Assembly: GCA_022432975.1 (NCBI GenBank) | Contig: CM039509.1 | Span: 420,482 to 484,481 of the forward strand | Origin: Begonia masoniana | Lineage: Eukaryota > Streptophyta > Magnoliopsida > Cucurbitales > Begoniaceae | Direction: 5' to 3' | DNA: 64,000 bases | Shown: positions 1 through 10,924 of the stretch, piece after piece | Numbering within the stretch: position 1 is the first letter of the stretch | Layout of the letters: every line of letters begins with the position of its first letter | The notes under the pieces: generated by a model | The model's database searches: none | What the model saw: only the letters and a program-made list of their open reading frames with translations | What the model was told of the DNA's origin: nothing | Translations under genes and position numbers: made by a program

Positions 1-86
1 AAGTAGTGTGAGTTCAAGTTTTTTTTTTTTTTTTTGTGTTTTGATGTTTTAATTCGACAATAAATTTGTATTGCATTTATATGCAG

Positions 87-1333
87 GTTAAACCCCCCTG
101 CACATTTACACCAGAAGAAACTGAATACCTCACCAACCGCATCCAAAACGGCGGGACTGAAGTTGTTGAGGTATATTGCTAAACTGTTATGCTGTACTAT
201 TTAGTCATTACTCATCTAGTTCAAAAATCTTTGTTTTCTTGTACTACTGTTTAAATCATAGGCTATAGGTCCTCCATCTTCATGATAGTAACTTGAGGCT
301 GAATAATATTTTGTGAACGAATTGAGGACTTTGGTTAGAAATCTCATCATCATAAAAAAAAGGAGATTCATAATATTAGCATTTTGTGGAATCTGTGTCA
401 AATGATTAAGGTTCACGTGGATTGAAATGAATTCTATATTTGGAATTAGTCTGATTTGGAAGGAATTTAAAATCAAAAAGCTTAATGGGACAATGCAATT
501 TTTGAAAAGGAATTAGCCAGACTTGTAAAACGTAGAATTAAGTTTATCTTATCTGTTTATTACAAACATAGAAATTGAACTCTTTTCCATTTAAATCATG
601 TTGCTATCCAAACGACATAAATTCTTCAAAATTATTTTATTTCAGGAATTGAAATTATTTACATACTAGAAATAATTCCACCCAGTGGGTTTAAGTCTTG
701 GGTGCATATCTGATTTCCGCAGCAGGCTTGCATTGCTATATTTATGATTTTGCGCATTATTTTCAGGCAAAAGCTGGAGCTGGGTCTGCAACTCTGTCAA
801 TGGTTAGTAATCAATTACCTTCTAAATAAATGGCTATTGGTCAACATTGTTTGCAAAGATAAGCTCAAGTAATATAACTCCTGCCAAATATTTTTTAGGC
901 ATTTGCTGCAGCTAAGTTTGCAGATGCATGCCTTCGCGGATTAAGAGGCGATGCTGGTGTTATAGAATGCTCCTTTGTAGCATCTCAGGTTCCTTCTTCA
1001 ACCTTGAATGTTACCATGGAAAAAAAAAAATCTTTCTGATTCGAATTAATACCCGTAATGTTCATAAGCAGGTGACGGAGCTTCCTTTCTTCGCAACAAA
1101 AGTACGAATCGGCCGAACCGGAGTGGAAGAAATCTATCAACTCGGTCCTTTGAATGAGTATGAAAGGCAAGATACAATATAAACGCAAAATCACATAACC
1201 AGATCATGATTCCACGAAATAAATAGCTTAGATCTGTTTTTTTTGTAAATTTAAAAACAGGATCGGGTTGGACAAGGCCAAGACGGAGTTAGCAGCAAGC
1301 ATCCAGAAGGGGGTTTCTTTTATCAAGAAATAA
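87..1333 (+). CDS. PMDH: Glyoxysomal (peroxisomal) NAD-malate dehydrogenase, C-terminal five exons
   Basis: NAD-malate dehydrogenase interconverts malate and oxaloacetate; the peroxisomal form serves beta-oxidation and the glyoxylate cycle. Five terminal exons are visible: 87-170, 767-802, 899-988, 1072-1166 and 1261-1333, giving 125 residues and a stop at 1331-1333. The start and the catalytic N-terminal half lie left of the window. Family landmarks seen are [32 protein letters not shown] and [18 protein letters not shown]. The wording around [16 protein letters not shown] matches glyoxysomal forms better than mitochondrial or plastid NAD-MDH (family knowledge). The PTS2 presequence that would prove peroxisomal targeting is outside the window. 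The last intron (1167-1260) starts with GC: the exon ends in GAAAG and is followed by GCAAGA, and only this join restores NEYERIGL. The fragment is otherwise intact. Confidence 0.9.
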
Positions 1334-1873
1334 GTAAATTGGCATATAAAGCATCTATGGTAATGAGTGGTAACACTATTTCTTAACATACATACTATAC
1401 AGCTTTATATAATTTTCATAGTGCTGGTCATTTTCTGTTGTAATGATTTATGTATGATAAAATATAAAAAAGTTGGAAATAAGTTTTTCAACTTTGGGCC
1501 CCTCCTAGAGAACAAATTTGGAAGTGCATTTCACTACTGTCTCTCTCTTAGCTTTGTACTTGAATAGTTCAATTGCAACTTACCAAAACAGATAAAATAC
1601 ACCAAGATTTGCATAAAACAGAAGGAATTATAGAATAGTTTATATGCATTTTTTGGCTTACCATCACTCTGCAGGATTGTCGAACTCTAATACACAGTAA
1701 GATATAGAAAGAGAGTGGATAGCTCTCCTAGTTTTGTTTAATGTTTACTTTACAGTTTATAGAAATCTCCTCTGCTACAACTTTGAAAAAAAGGGCAAAC
1801 TTGAAGAGAGATTTCTATAATTTGTTCCAATCCTTTGGGAAAAAAAGAAGGAAAGATCAATGAATCAGAGAAT
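1334..1873. other. Convergent 3' flank, no gene seen
   Basis: This AT-rich stretch lies between the stop codons of the malate dehydrogenase gene (+) and the TIN1-like gene (-). It should hold both 3' UTRs and polyadenylation regions. The short ORFs here lack any recognisable protein feature. Confidence 0.6.
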
Positions 1874-3387
1874 TTACAAGGTGAGGGGGTTGGACGGAGC
1901 ATAAATTATAGGAGTTTTAGACATTGTAATGTTCCCCGAAAGCACCTCCTGTGAAATTGTATCCTCCACAGTCACAGGCTGCACTTGCATTACTTTCTCT
2001 GCAACAATCTTCTCTCCATCAACTTTAGCTAAAACTTCAAAATTCATCCTCACTACTTCAGGCTTTGTCCTCCACTCCGGAAAACCCTCCAGTTCTGCTT
2101 CTTTCACCTTCTTTTCGACTTGAAAACCCATCTTCAAGAATATCTGGGCAGACACATCCGCCTTGACCAATCTAAATGAACCCTCTCTGCCGGCCATCGT
2201 CCCTAGTACTGACGAGAGAAGAGCCTCAAAACCAAGTAACTTCGGGCTTGAGCCGTTAATGGAAGTCAAAGGCCACAGTGTGTCGAATCCATTCTGGGTC
2301 AGATCCGAGGGGCTTGCAAGAAGAGGTGAGATTTCATGGGTTTTTGCAGGGGACCATAATTCTACGAGCCCTGGCGCGAGGCGCTTGAGCTTGAGTTTGT
2401 TAGTAGAAGCAGATTGTGATGAGGAGGATGGGGCAGCAGCGAGTGAGGTTGGGCCGACTATACGCAGCGAAAGAAGAGGGGTGTTTTCTACTTGAGAAGA
2501 GCGATGGAGCTGTTGTGAAAAGGATAGAAGACCAGACGCAAAGCCATTGCCAGTCGCATTAAAAGGGAGCGGAAATTCAAGCGGGTGGCGCAGACTAACT
2601 GATCTAGCACCCTTGATGGTTACTACTGCACCATCTGCTAGTATCACTTTCTTCAACACGCCTGCATCTACATCATGCTGCAGAATGAAAGGAAAAACAT
2701 TCAGAAAAATTACTTTCGTCATCAAAGAAAGCAAGAGTTTATCAACCGTCTCCGGTTGAGACGGGCAAATTGCCAAATCACAGTGGCGACTCACTCTGCT
2801 TGATATGGTGACACATTTTAATACAGTTTGATTGCAACAAAACTTACTGGTAATGAAACCCTCAGGTCTTGGGCATCCTGAATCCAGAGCTCCATTGGTC
2901 CGGCGAGCTGAAACGGTGCCAAGACCGGAATTGCACCATCAGACTTTTGCCTCTGAACCAGAAGGGTCTCATCGGCGGATTGATTCGTTTCCTGAACGCG
3001 GAAGATGGGCAAATCGACGTACTCCCAACGCTTCACGCTCTCCAAAAGCTTAAAAGGAACGACTTTGTTGTCAATTTCCAAATCGAACTCATAGGCGACC
3101 GAGTGCTCCACCTGCGCGTCCCTCAGATCGAACCCCGATATCATAAAATCCTCGGATTGAAAACCTAATCCCTTCTCAATGGCGTCCTTCAAATCCTTCA
3201 CCAAAAAAAACAAAAAAAAATCAGAAATTTCATCTCCCTCCAAGACCGAGAATTAAGAACAAAAGAAAAAAGAAAAATCTAGCACACTTACAGAGATTGC
3301 GGGAGGAGTTAGCAGAGCCGTAGAAGGCTGTTGCAAAGCGAAAAACACGAAGGTCAGGAGAAGAAAATAAAACTTGTCGAGAGCCAT
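1874..3387 (-). CDS. TIN1: TUNICAMYCIN INDUCED 1-like ER-stress protein
   Basis: Three exons on the minus strand, 3387-3292, 3195-2848 and 2677-1874, give 415 residues with clean GT-AG borders. The start is the ATG at 3387. It opens a hydrophobic signal peptide (MALDKFYFLLLTFVFFAL, then a small-residue stretch ending PSTALL). There is no later membrane segment, so a secreted or ER-lumen protein is expected. Recognisable stretches are AGPMELWIQDAQDLRVSLP, RSVSLRHPLEFPLP, LKLKRLAPGLVELWSP and GFPEWRTKPEVVRMNFEVLA. I assign this to plant-specific TIN1 (At5g64510 type, ER-stress induced, linked to pollen surface structure) from memory of the family; the length agrees with about 420 residues. No enzymatic motif is visible and the biochemical role is unknown. 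The promoter carries a candidate UPR element (3466-3490), which supports the assignment. If the family call is wrong, it is still a plant-specific secretory-pathway protein. Confidence 0.75.
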
Positions 3388-3426
3388 TGGAGGAGGAAGC
3401 GAGGTAGAAATCCAGAAGAATGTGAA

Positions 3427-3436
3427 TATATATATA
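3427..3436 (-). promoter_or_regulatory. TATA box candidate of the TIN1-like gene
   Basis: A TATATATATA run lies about 40 bp upstream of the ATG, between it and the UPR-like element. If it is the TATA box, the 5' UTR is only 10-20 nt. The run sits next to a GA-rich tract, so it could also be simple sequence. Confidence 0.45.
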
Positions 3437-3465
3437 GAGAGAGAGAGCGATGGAAGTTTCGAGAT

Positions 3466-3490
3466 GATGACGTGGCAACGATTCACCAAT
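3466..3490 (-). promoter_or_regulatory. Candidate ER-stress (UPR) element
   Basis: Read on the minus strand the site is ATTGG, ten bases, then CCACGTCATC. CCACGTCATC is the right half of the plant P-UPRE bound by bZIP28/bZIP60. ATTGG (CCAAT reversed) is the NF-Y half found in ERSE elements. It sits just upstream of the TATA candidate. The ten-base spacing is not the exact published P-UPRE or ERSE-II layout, so this is a variant arrangement. Confidence 0.55.
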
Positions 3491-3662
3491 AAGAGAGCGG
3501 TTAAGTCGTTTAGCGATTCCATTTGTGAAGTGTCAAAATCTTATTGGCTAGAGTTCGCTGGACCTTCTTCTCCCGGGAGTTTCGAATCATGACTTGGCAT
3601 AATGACGAGTCAGCAGCATGTGGGGTCCACAAGATTTACCTAAAAATAAAAGAATTAGGATT

Positions 3663-3735
3663 GGCGTCGCCCGGACTCGAACCGGAGACCTTCAGTGTGT
3701 TAGACTGACGTGATAACCAACTACACCACGACACC
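3663..3735 (-). tRNA. trnV-AAC: tRNA-Val (anticodon AAC)
   Basis: The reverse complement folds as a complete 73-nt tRNA. The acceptor arm GGTGTCG pairs with CGACGCC (one T-G pair). The D arm holds GTGTAGTTGGTTATCAC, the anticodon loop is CTAACAC with anticodon AAC, and the T arm is CCGGTTCGAGTCCGG. There is no intron. The sequence is close to the usual plant nuclear tRNA-Val(AAC). A T-rich run follows on the minus strand (about 3656-3640), as expected for Pol III termination. Confidence 0.95.
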
Positions 3736-3962
3736 TATTGAAGAACTGTACAGTATTTAAATTTCCTATCATAATATTGTAGATATCTTTTTTTTTCAAA
3801 AACCGGACCAAACCGGACCACGATCACCCCTAGCCCTAGCCGCCTTTACCTCTGTCAACCCTTTTTCTCATCTTCTCCTGCTCCACCTTAGTGCTCATGA
3901 AAATCTAACCTCGACAAGATCTTTTTAATGTATAGAGGGCAATAGTAAATTCGATTCACGAA

Positions 3963-6396
3963 ATGTACGGAAGAAAGGCATTTCAGCTGCTGAAGGAGCT
4001 TTCAACTAGCGAGAAGGGGCAGTTGAAGCTCTTCAATGTAAGTCCAAACACTTAATTTCCTCAACACCAGATATTGTGCAAAGGTTTGTGCATGATTTTG
4101 ATTGATTTTATGCAATTATAGACTTATTGGGAGTTCGATTGGTGTTCTTATGCTTAATTTTCTTATAATTGGATAAATTGTTTTGGCTAAAGGATGCACT
4201 GATGCTCGTTTTTTTTCGCAAAGATTGTGGAAAATAAGTACACTAATGCTTGGTTAACTAACTGAGATGCTTTTTCTCGCTGGATAGCTAGAGAGTTCCA
4301 CCATACGCAGTATATGAGAGTTTTTCTTCCTTGTGATGTCTGCTAACTTCTTCTGGTAATGGGTTTGGGGTGGTCTAGTTTTTGTTGGGTGATTAGTCTT
4401 TTGTTGGAATTGGAAGGTTTTGGTGATGCGGAAAAGAACGGGTGAGCAAGGTAGCTCCCCTCTGCATTTTTTGTTGCATTTTGCAGGAAATGACAAGATG
4501 ATTATTTATGAGTCTTTAGATGGACAATATCTTAGACTTTCTTTTTGTAATACTCATTTCGTAAGCAATTGAAAATCGTTTATAGCTTTTTTGTAAAGTC
4601 TTTTGAGGGTTTTTTCCCCATTGTTTGCTCCTTTGTATATACTCTTTTTTGCAATATACATTTTTCTTACCGATTTAAAAAACAATCTATTATGTTTTGC
4701 ATAACACTAGATACTCATTCTTCAAAGGTTGAATATTGCAAAACTTGAAGGTTTGAAAAGTTTTTACTAAGGTTTATAATGTTTAAGTATCAATATTTGT
4801 TTCTTGTTGGATGACCAATCATCTGAATTCACATTGATTTGGTAAAATGCATTTAACATCATTATTCTTTTAAGTCCACCTCTAATCTTTTGCTGGGTGT
4901 AGTCCCTGGAATAAGTTTATACCTCCCTGTTCTCTCTACTTCTATAGTCATTGCTGTATTATATTTGAAAATTTTCTTATCACGTTTCTGTAGAGTGATC
5001 TTTTTGACCAAGTGATTGCAGAATGTAATCAACATCACCTCGAGCTTCAGTTCTTGATAAGGTATATTATCTTGATTTCCTTTTCCTTTCATTGTCCGAT
5101 TAGTTCTTTAATAGTTGATTGTGTCTTTCCTATTCCGTCATGGGAATCAGAGCAATGCTCTGGTTTCCCCAATGTGAAAAAGTTTTCCTGTGAGTTTTCA
5201 CCAAAACAATGGCTTTAAGGTTAGTGCTTTGAAAGAGACGTGTGTCCTCTTACTTGGCTTCTCTATTATCACTCTTAGATATGTTAACTAGGACATTACT
5301 CTGACATGTGATACCCATAGCTGTTATATTGTTATTCTCTTCTGGATATGTATTATAACTTTATTTGGAGTAGAAGTTGAGCTCATTTAGATCTTGGATG
5401 CGTATCTTGAAACTTCAATTAAGACATATTTACACGTGTGGGCATGTTTATTAGGAGTGACTTTTGGGAATTACATCAGTTTTAAATGAGCTTCCAGCCT
5501 GTGTGTGTGAAGGTTTAAGTTCTTTGCTTACTGTTCAACAGTTGAAAAATCTGTATTACAGACGTAGTAGAAAATTTATCAGAAGATTAAGAGTTGAATA
5601 GTTGGTTAGATTCGAATTTCTTAGGAATTTTCATCCATTATCTACTGTCTTAAAATGACGTTATCCCAGGAAAATGCAGGAAGAAGGAATGGATCTTCAG
5701 ACAACTAAAAACGCAGACCACTTTGGGGCACTCATTCACCACCTTGCTTTAGTCCGGAATAAACGCTGTTTGATGACATATGCGTAATTTTCTCTCCTGT
5801 TATTCTGTTATGTTCAATTCTGCATTTGCTTGTTCTTTCATTGATAATGACGATGGTCTGTTTATTAACAGCTACAATCGAGCTGAATTCACCCGGAGTT
5901 TGATGTGGAAGGTAGGAACCGTGCTTCCACAAGAAATTGAAGTAAAGCTCAGCCACTCGGAGGAGGAGTATTTTAAGAAACACTCTGCAGCTCTGAAATC
6001 ATTTATGTCAAGACTGGAACTTGATTTAACTGTGGTAAAATCTCTTGCTTTCTGTTACAAATAACAAATCTTTCTTTCAATGACCCTCTTAGTAGATGTA
6101 TGTATGCTTTTTTTTTTTATACTAGGATATGGTGCCACCCAAAGATCCTTATATCCAGGTTAGAGTTCTCGATGATATTGGAGAAGGAATTGTCCTCAGT
6201 GATGATAAGACAGCAAATTTTGCTCGACATTCAATGCACTTTCTTAAACGAACCGATGCCGAGCAGTTCATTTCTCGAGTAAGATAGACATCTAGAGTTC
6301 CAAATCTGGCATCTGATAAGTTATAAATCTCCATCTGGGCTTCTAATTTTGTTATATTTTGTCTTGCAGGGCTTGATGGAGGAGCTCACTGGATGA
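3963..6396 (+). CDS. PSF1: DNA replication complex GINS protein PSF1
   Basis: PSF1 is one of four GINS subunits. GINS joins MCM2-7 and CDC45 to form the CMG replicative helicase in the nucleus. Six exons, 3963-4037, 4994-5061, 5670-5783, 5872-6034, 6126-6278 and 6370-6396, give 199 residues, close to the family's roughly 200. The N-terminus MYGRKAFQLLKEL is typical of PSF1. The A-domain runs through LVRNKRCLMTYAYNR and LPQEIEVKLSHSEEEYFKKH, and the C-terminal B-domain is PKDPYIQVRVLDDIGEGIVL. All junctions are GT-AG and in phase, with no stop inside. The first intron (956 bp) is the longest. The ATG at 3963 is the only in-frame start giving the conserved N-terminus. The gene looks intact and functional. 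Confidence 0.93.
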
Positions 6397-6840
6397 CAAA
6401 AAAGAAGTTTTGATGTAACTGTATTCATTCAATCATTTCATTGAAGTGGCAAAATGACAAATAATGCTTGATTTTTCGATTACATATCTTTGGAAGATAA
6501 TGGGATTAATTGTGATGAAAGAGCTAATAGAATGATGTTGTAGTGACAACCTTTGATCAAGTAGTGGTTATGTGACGAGGAACGATTGTTTATTTTGATT
6601 GCTGAGACTAACCCAGGATAGATGGAAAAGCTAAAAGATTAGCAGAAACCTGATCCAACTGCAGTTCGAATTGGAACAGTTGAGTCTGATTCCTATCCTT
6701 TTTTTAATTTTATTTGATACATCACCAATTCTAGCAATATACACGTAAAAAGTACTTATATAATAATTTTTTTTCAAGACTTATCACACGCTCAAACTTG
6801 AATCATTGCTCGCCCAAACTTGAATCACACACCCAAACTT
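6397..6840. other. 3' flank of PSF1
   Basis: AT-rich 3' UTR and intergenic DNA with no coding signal. Short imperfect repeats of an AAACTTGAATCA-type motif at about 6790-6840 end exactly where similarity to the ALDH6B2 locus begins. Confidence 0.5.
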
Positions 6841-7058
6841 CGAATAAAAAATGTTGCATCGTGCTAGATTCATCTTACTATTTTTGAGTTGTCATTTATT
6901 TCAATAAAATGGAATGAAAAGGAGGTCTATAATCGACAAAGAACTGTAGCCCTTAAACATTGATTGCCAGATGCTACACAAAACATGTGAAATTGTAAAA
7001 TTGGTAATGATAAAGTTTCAAATCAAAGAAGCCGAACACAATAAGACAAGAAAAATAC

Positions 7059-7139
7059 CACAATACTTCTCCCGTCAAGCAGCAACCTTGCTTCACTTTG
7101 GACACCAGATTCAATTAATCTGCAGATTCTTTCTTTTGC
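7059..7139 (-). pseudogene. Pseudo-exon: copy of ALDH6B2 exon 13
   Basis: This 81-bp stretch aligns without gaps to exon 13 at 46564-46644. It still reads in frame on the minus strand, with two amino-acid changes (Gly to Glu and Met to Leu), and it still has an AG before its first base and a GT after its last. It has no neighbouring exons, so it is a relic inside the duplicated fragment. Confidence 0.85.
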
Positions 7140-7745
7140 CTATAAGTTTGCAAATGTTTCACACAAACTTCATTGACTAAGAAAGATCAATATATTGACA
7201 ATGAAACCACAAGTACAAAATTTAGGCGCAAGACATTGAAGACAAACTGTTATGAGCAGTCATTTTTCAGACCATTGTTTATCAGGAAACAGAAAATAGA
7301 ACCTAAAATAGCAGCATTTTTTGTAACTAAAGATGCATTTTCATAAACACACAAAATACATCGATTCAACAGAGATTTTGAAATTATGTTATCCCTCCTC
7401 ATTCCATTGCTGGAATTCTCAAATAATAATCATCGTTCTTCCTTTTCCCTCTCATCCCCTATTTATTCCTTAATACAAACTAGAAATTGCTCATGACGCA
7501 ATTACTAAATTACTCATATAATACATTAATAGATCATTACTCTTCCTAACATTGCACAAGTATTTCCACCAAAAAAATTTGATTATGTTTGAAGAGGCTT
7601 CAAATTGTTTAGTACAACGTGCATATCTTCAAATTGTTTATTCTTCTCATTTATGTTCAAATGAACGTTCTTGTGGATGTTTTTGGTGAATTTTCATTGA
7701 AGAGCTTTTGTTTTCTACCTTGTGGTTTCACTTTTAGTTCATCAA

Positions 7746-7760
7746 TGGTATCAGAGCCGG
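7746..7760 (+). other. LTR-retrotransposon primer-binding site (initiator tRNA-Met type)
   Basis: TGGTATCAGAGCCGG is the classic PBS complementary to the 3' end of plant initiator tRNA-Met. It marks the end of the 5' LTR of the small non-autonomous element whose other copy is at 51.5-52.8 kb. The sister copy has lost most of this PBS by a deletion of about 145 bp. Confidence 0.75.
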
Positions 7761-8359
7761 TCGATAGGTAGGATTTTTTGGATCAGTTTGCCATAATAGA
7801 TCTTAAGGAAACTCTGACGTTTCTCTGCAGATTGAATGGAAGAGGAGAACAATGTGGTGCATGCACTTCCAGCGAGCTTCCATTTTTCTAGCAATCCAAA
7901 GAATAGAAAACACGTTCATTACAAGGCTAGGGTGCTTTTAGTTTCAGCCAATGTAGTTGTACAAGATTTGGGAGGGGCAGAGGAGGAGAGTTGTCCTTCT
8001 GATGAGTGCAAACTGGAACTCAAACCAGGATTCGATCTCTCAGATTTGGTCTGGTCTGGTCTGAGTCAAGCCGAGAACTCTCCATTAACTCGTTGCTCGG
8101 GAACATTTCTTCCACTGCAAATTAGGAATCCTCCGTGGCTCGAAAATGCTCATACAGAGTCCTTTCTCTATCGTCTAGTTGGAGGTCGAGCTTGGGGAAG
8201 ATGGGTACAACCTGCTCGGAACCCTCCCTGGCTTAAAAATGCTCATACAGCACTCAACCAACTCGTAGTCAAGATTCAATTCTGCTCACGACGCTCGGAC
8301 AATGCTCGTTTAGAGTTCCTTCTCCATCGACTCGTTGGAGGCTGAGCGTGGAGGTGAAG

Positions 8360-8587
8360 CGTTAAGTTTGTAGATAGAAAATTGCCAGAAGCAATGAACA
8401 GAGAAAAGAAGAAACACAGAGCATCCAGAGAGAAGAAGAAGAAGAAGCTGATTTGATTTTCCTATACCGTCCTTACAAATATACAGAGAAGTAATAAATG
8501 AATGGAAGGGACAGCAACTAAATTGTAAATTAAAGTTTAGCTAACTAAACTGAACAGTAAAAAGTTGTGTAAATATATATGCTAATA
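8360..8587 (-). repeat. 3' LTR of the Copia element
   Basis: This 228-bp direct repeat is nearly identical to 19828-20054, differing by about two bases, so insertion was recent. It follows the polypurine tract CTTGAGGGGGA (minus strand) and contains a short GAA run, the likely seed of the large GAA array in the other copy. Confidence 0.9.
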
Positions 8588-8599
8588 TCCCCCTCAAGA

Positions 8600-10306
8600 T
8601 CAAGGGCGTAGACCAAAGATCTTGGATAGGAAGCGGGTGAAAAGTGTCGGAGGTAGAGGTTTAGTGAGCGCATAAGCTAATTGGTTTGTAGACGGAGTGA
8701 ATTTGACCACGAGCATCTTTTGTAACACTTTTTCCCGTACAAAATGGAAATCAATCTCCACATGTTTAGACTTAGAGTGCAAAACAGGATTGGAAGCTAG
8801 ATATGTAGCACTCAAGTTATCACACAGAATGAGAGGTACGGTAGGAGAAATGATACCGAGTTCCTTTAGTAGGGACTGGAGCCATAAGACTTCTGCTGCT
8901 CCATTCGCAACGCTGCGGTACTTAGATTCGGTGCTAGATCGCGATACCACTTTCTGTTTGGTGGATGACCAAGAGATGATATTTGCACCGAGAAAGATAC
9001 AGAAGCCACTAGTGCTTTTGCGGTCGTCTGGGCAAGAGGCCCAATCCGCATCCGTATAACACGTCAAGGCAAGGGAAGTCGATGGGGAGAAGGAAATACC
9101 AAGTGAAAGTGTACCTTTGAGATATCTTAGAATTCGTTTGACCGCTTGCCAGTGAGTATCTGAGGGAGCATGCATAAACTGTGATACCTTGTTTACAGCA
9201 AAGGCAATATCCGGGCGTGTAAGGCAGCAGTACTGAAGACCACCAACTATGCTTCGGTATAAGAAACCATCAGGTAAAGGTGTCCCGGATTTAAGAGATA
9301 GCACAGGACCAGCCACCATGGGGGTCGGAACAGGTTTGCAAAATCCCATATTTGCCCTGTTAAGTAGCTCAGATATATATCGAGATTGAGAGAGATTCAT
9401 ACCAGTGGCTGTCTTAGTGACTGAAATGCCAAGAAAATAAGACAGCGGTCCAAGGTCACGAACTTTAAACTGAGAATGTAGATATGTCAATAGCTGGTCA
9501 ACAAGAGTAGGGGAATCACCAGTCAGAATAATGTCGTCCACGTACACAAGCATGACAATAATGGCCGACGACGAACGACGAATGAAAAGAGATGAGTCAG
9601 ACTTAGATGCGGAGAAACCCCAATTGATTAAGGCAGTGTATAACTTAGTGTACCAAGCTCTGGGAGACTGTTTTAGCCCATAGAGAGCTTTATGTAAGAA
9701 ACATACAGCCGATGGGGAATTGGAGTCAATGAAGCCTGGAGGTTGTTGCATGTACACGTGCTCGGTCAAATCGCCATGTAGGAAGGCATTACTAATATCT
9801 AGCTGTTTGATAACCCAGCGAAAAGAGATAGCCAAGGAGAGTACTGTCCGAATTGAGGTCGGTTTGACAACCGGACTGAAAATTTCATCATAATCAATAC
9901 CTTCTGTCTGTTGATACCCTTTGGCTACAAGACGAGCCTTAAACCGAGAGACGGTCCCATCGGAGTTCAATTTGGTCTTGAAGACCCATTTGCAGCCTAT
10001 TATTTTTGCACCGTGTGGGAGGGGAACTAAAGACCAGGTGTTATTTTCTTTAAGGGCTGTGATTTCCTCTTTCATGGCATTAAGCCAGTGAGGGAGTTTG
10101 ACAACTTGACTAAAGGTTGTGGGTTCAAGAGTGGGCTCAATGAGAAGAGCTTTTGGCTTAAAAATACCTGCTTTGGAACGAGTCGTCATAGGGTGAGTGT
10201 TGTGAGCAGGTTGGGTGAGGATTTGAGTGGGTATGGTTTCGGGTAATGGGGAAGGGAGGGTGTGAAGGTGTGAAAAATGGGAATCTAGTAGGAGAGGGGG
10301 AGGCAA
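8600..10306 (-). pseudogene. Copia reverse transcriptase / RNase H region
   Basis: A 568-residue open frame covers the RT and RNase H domains of a Copia polyprotein. Visible motifs are WVFKTKLNSDGTVSRFKARL, FLHGDLTEHVYMQQPPGF, the RT active site YVDDIILTG, LSYFLGISV, ADWASCPDDRKSTSGFC and HVEIDFHFVREKV near the end. It begins after a one-base frameshift relative to the integrase remnant at 10657-10313. It is therefore not joined to gag in the assembled sequence, and is classed as a broken pol. Confidence 0.9.
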
Positions 10307-10312
10307 AGGGTA

Positions 10313-10657
10313 CTAAGGGAAGAGATGAGGTTGTTTCAAGCGGAGTGGTGGGAGGTGGGGGTGAGGAAGGTACGGAATGGGTAGGCTGAAGGGAGAAGCA
10401 TCAGACACAGGTTTATGAATTGCAGAGAATGGAAATTGAGATTCCACGAATTTGACATGACGAGATATATAGATTTTGTAGGATTTTGGCTCTAAGCAGA
10501 TGTAACCTTTGTGTTGAGGACTGGGGCTTAAAAACACGCATGGAAGAGATCTAGGTTGAAGTTTATGTTGATTGAAAGGCCGAAGAAATGGAAAACAGAG
10601 ACAGCTCAAAAGACCAACGTAGAGATGTGTACTCGGGACATCTTGTTGAACAAGCAC
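10313..10657 (-). pseudogene. Copia integrase C-terminal remnant
   Basis: The frame continues the Copia integrase C-terminus (HLYVGLLSCLCFPFLRPFN, then SLPCVFLSPSPQHKGYICLE, the GYRC-like zone) and a Pro-rich linker. It is cut off from the catalytic half by the 6.16-kb insertion that begins at 10687, and it ends at a stop at 10313 just before the RT frame opens. Confidence 0.8.
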
Positions 10658-10924
10658 TCAAAAGGTGACTTGTGACGGAGTACAGGTGTAACACCCCTAA
10701 TACTGTACCCTTATGTTAACCCCGGAATAAATTTGTTCATTTCAGTTGTGTACGTATTTCCTTTCCTCTACTTTAATTAAAACCTTATGCGGAATTTAAA
10801 CTATGGTTGAAATCGGAACTGAATCGGAAATTAAAACTGAACTTAGATGCATTGAAAACAATCTGTATTAAAACTTAAAAGAAAACCTTTGGAAAAGAAA
10901 ACTTTAAATTAAATTATTCAGATT

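Larger units (their letters stand above)
6841..8359. pseudogene. Mosaic truncated copy of the ALDH6B2 locus, left part
   Basis: Four colinear pieces match the downstream ALDH6B2 gene region in the same orientation: 6841-7207 with 46349-46711 (exon 13 and flanks), about 7200-7343 with 47615-47760 (intron 10), about 7340-7618 with 50718-51006 (a Gypsy LTR in intron 7), and about 7640-8359 with 51661-52274 (the small LTR element in intron 7). A fifth piece continues after the Copia insertion (20055-20150 with 52270-52367). Junctions share short identical words, about 7 bp at the first and about 4 bp at the second. Only one of 19 exons is present, so no dehydrogenase can be made. Both sides carry private indels, so the copy is not recent. 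Confidence 0.85.

Noticed and set aside
2163..3168. Plus-strand open frames over the TIN1-like gene
   Set aside because: They are shadows of the minus-strand exons. The minus-strand reading has the signal peptide, proper splice sites and conserved text.
3779..3840. Repeated ACCGGACCAAACCGGACC words near PSF1 and similar words near 59470
   Set aside because: Short, low in number and without conservation evidence; no function can be assigned.
7836..8345. 169-residue open frame after the PBS at 7746
   Set aside because: The related sequence at 51738-52307 is broken into different frames with indels not in multiples of three, and no domain is seen. It is internal sequence of a non-autonomous LTR element.
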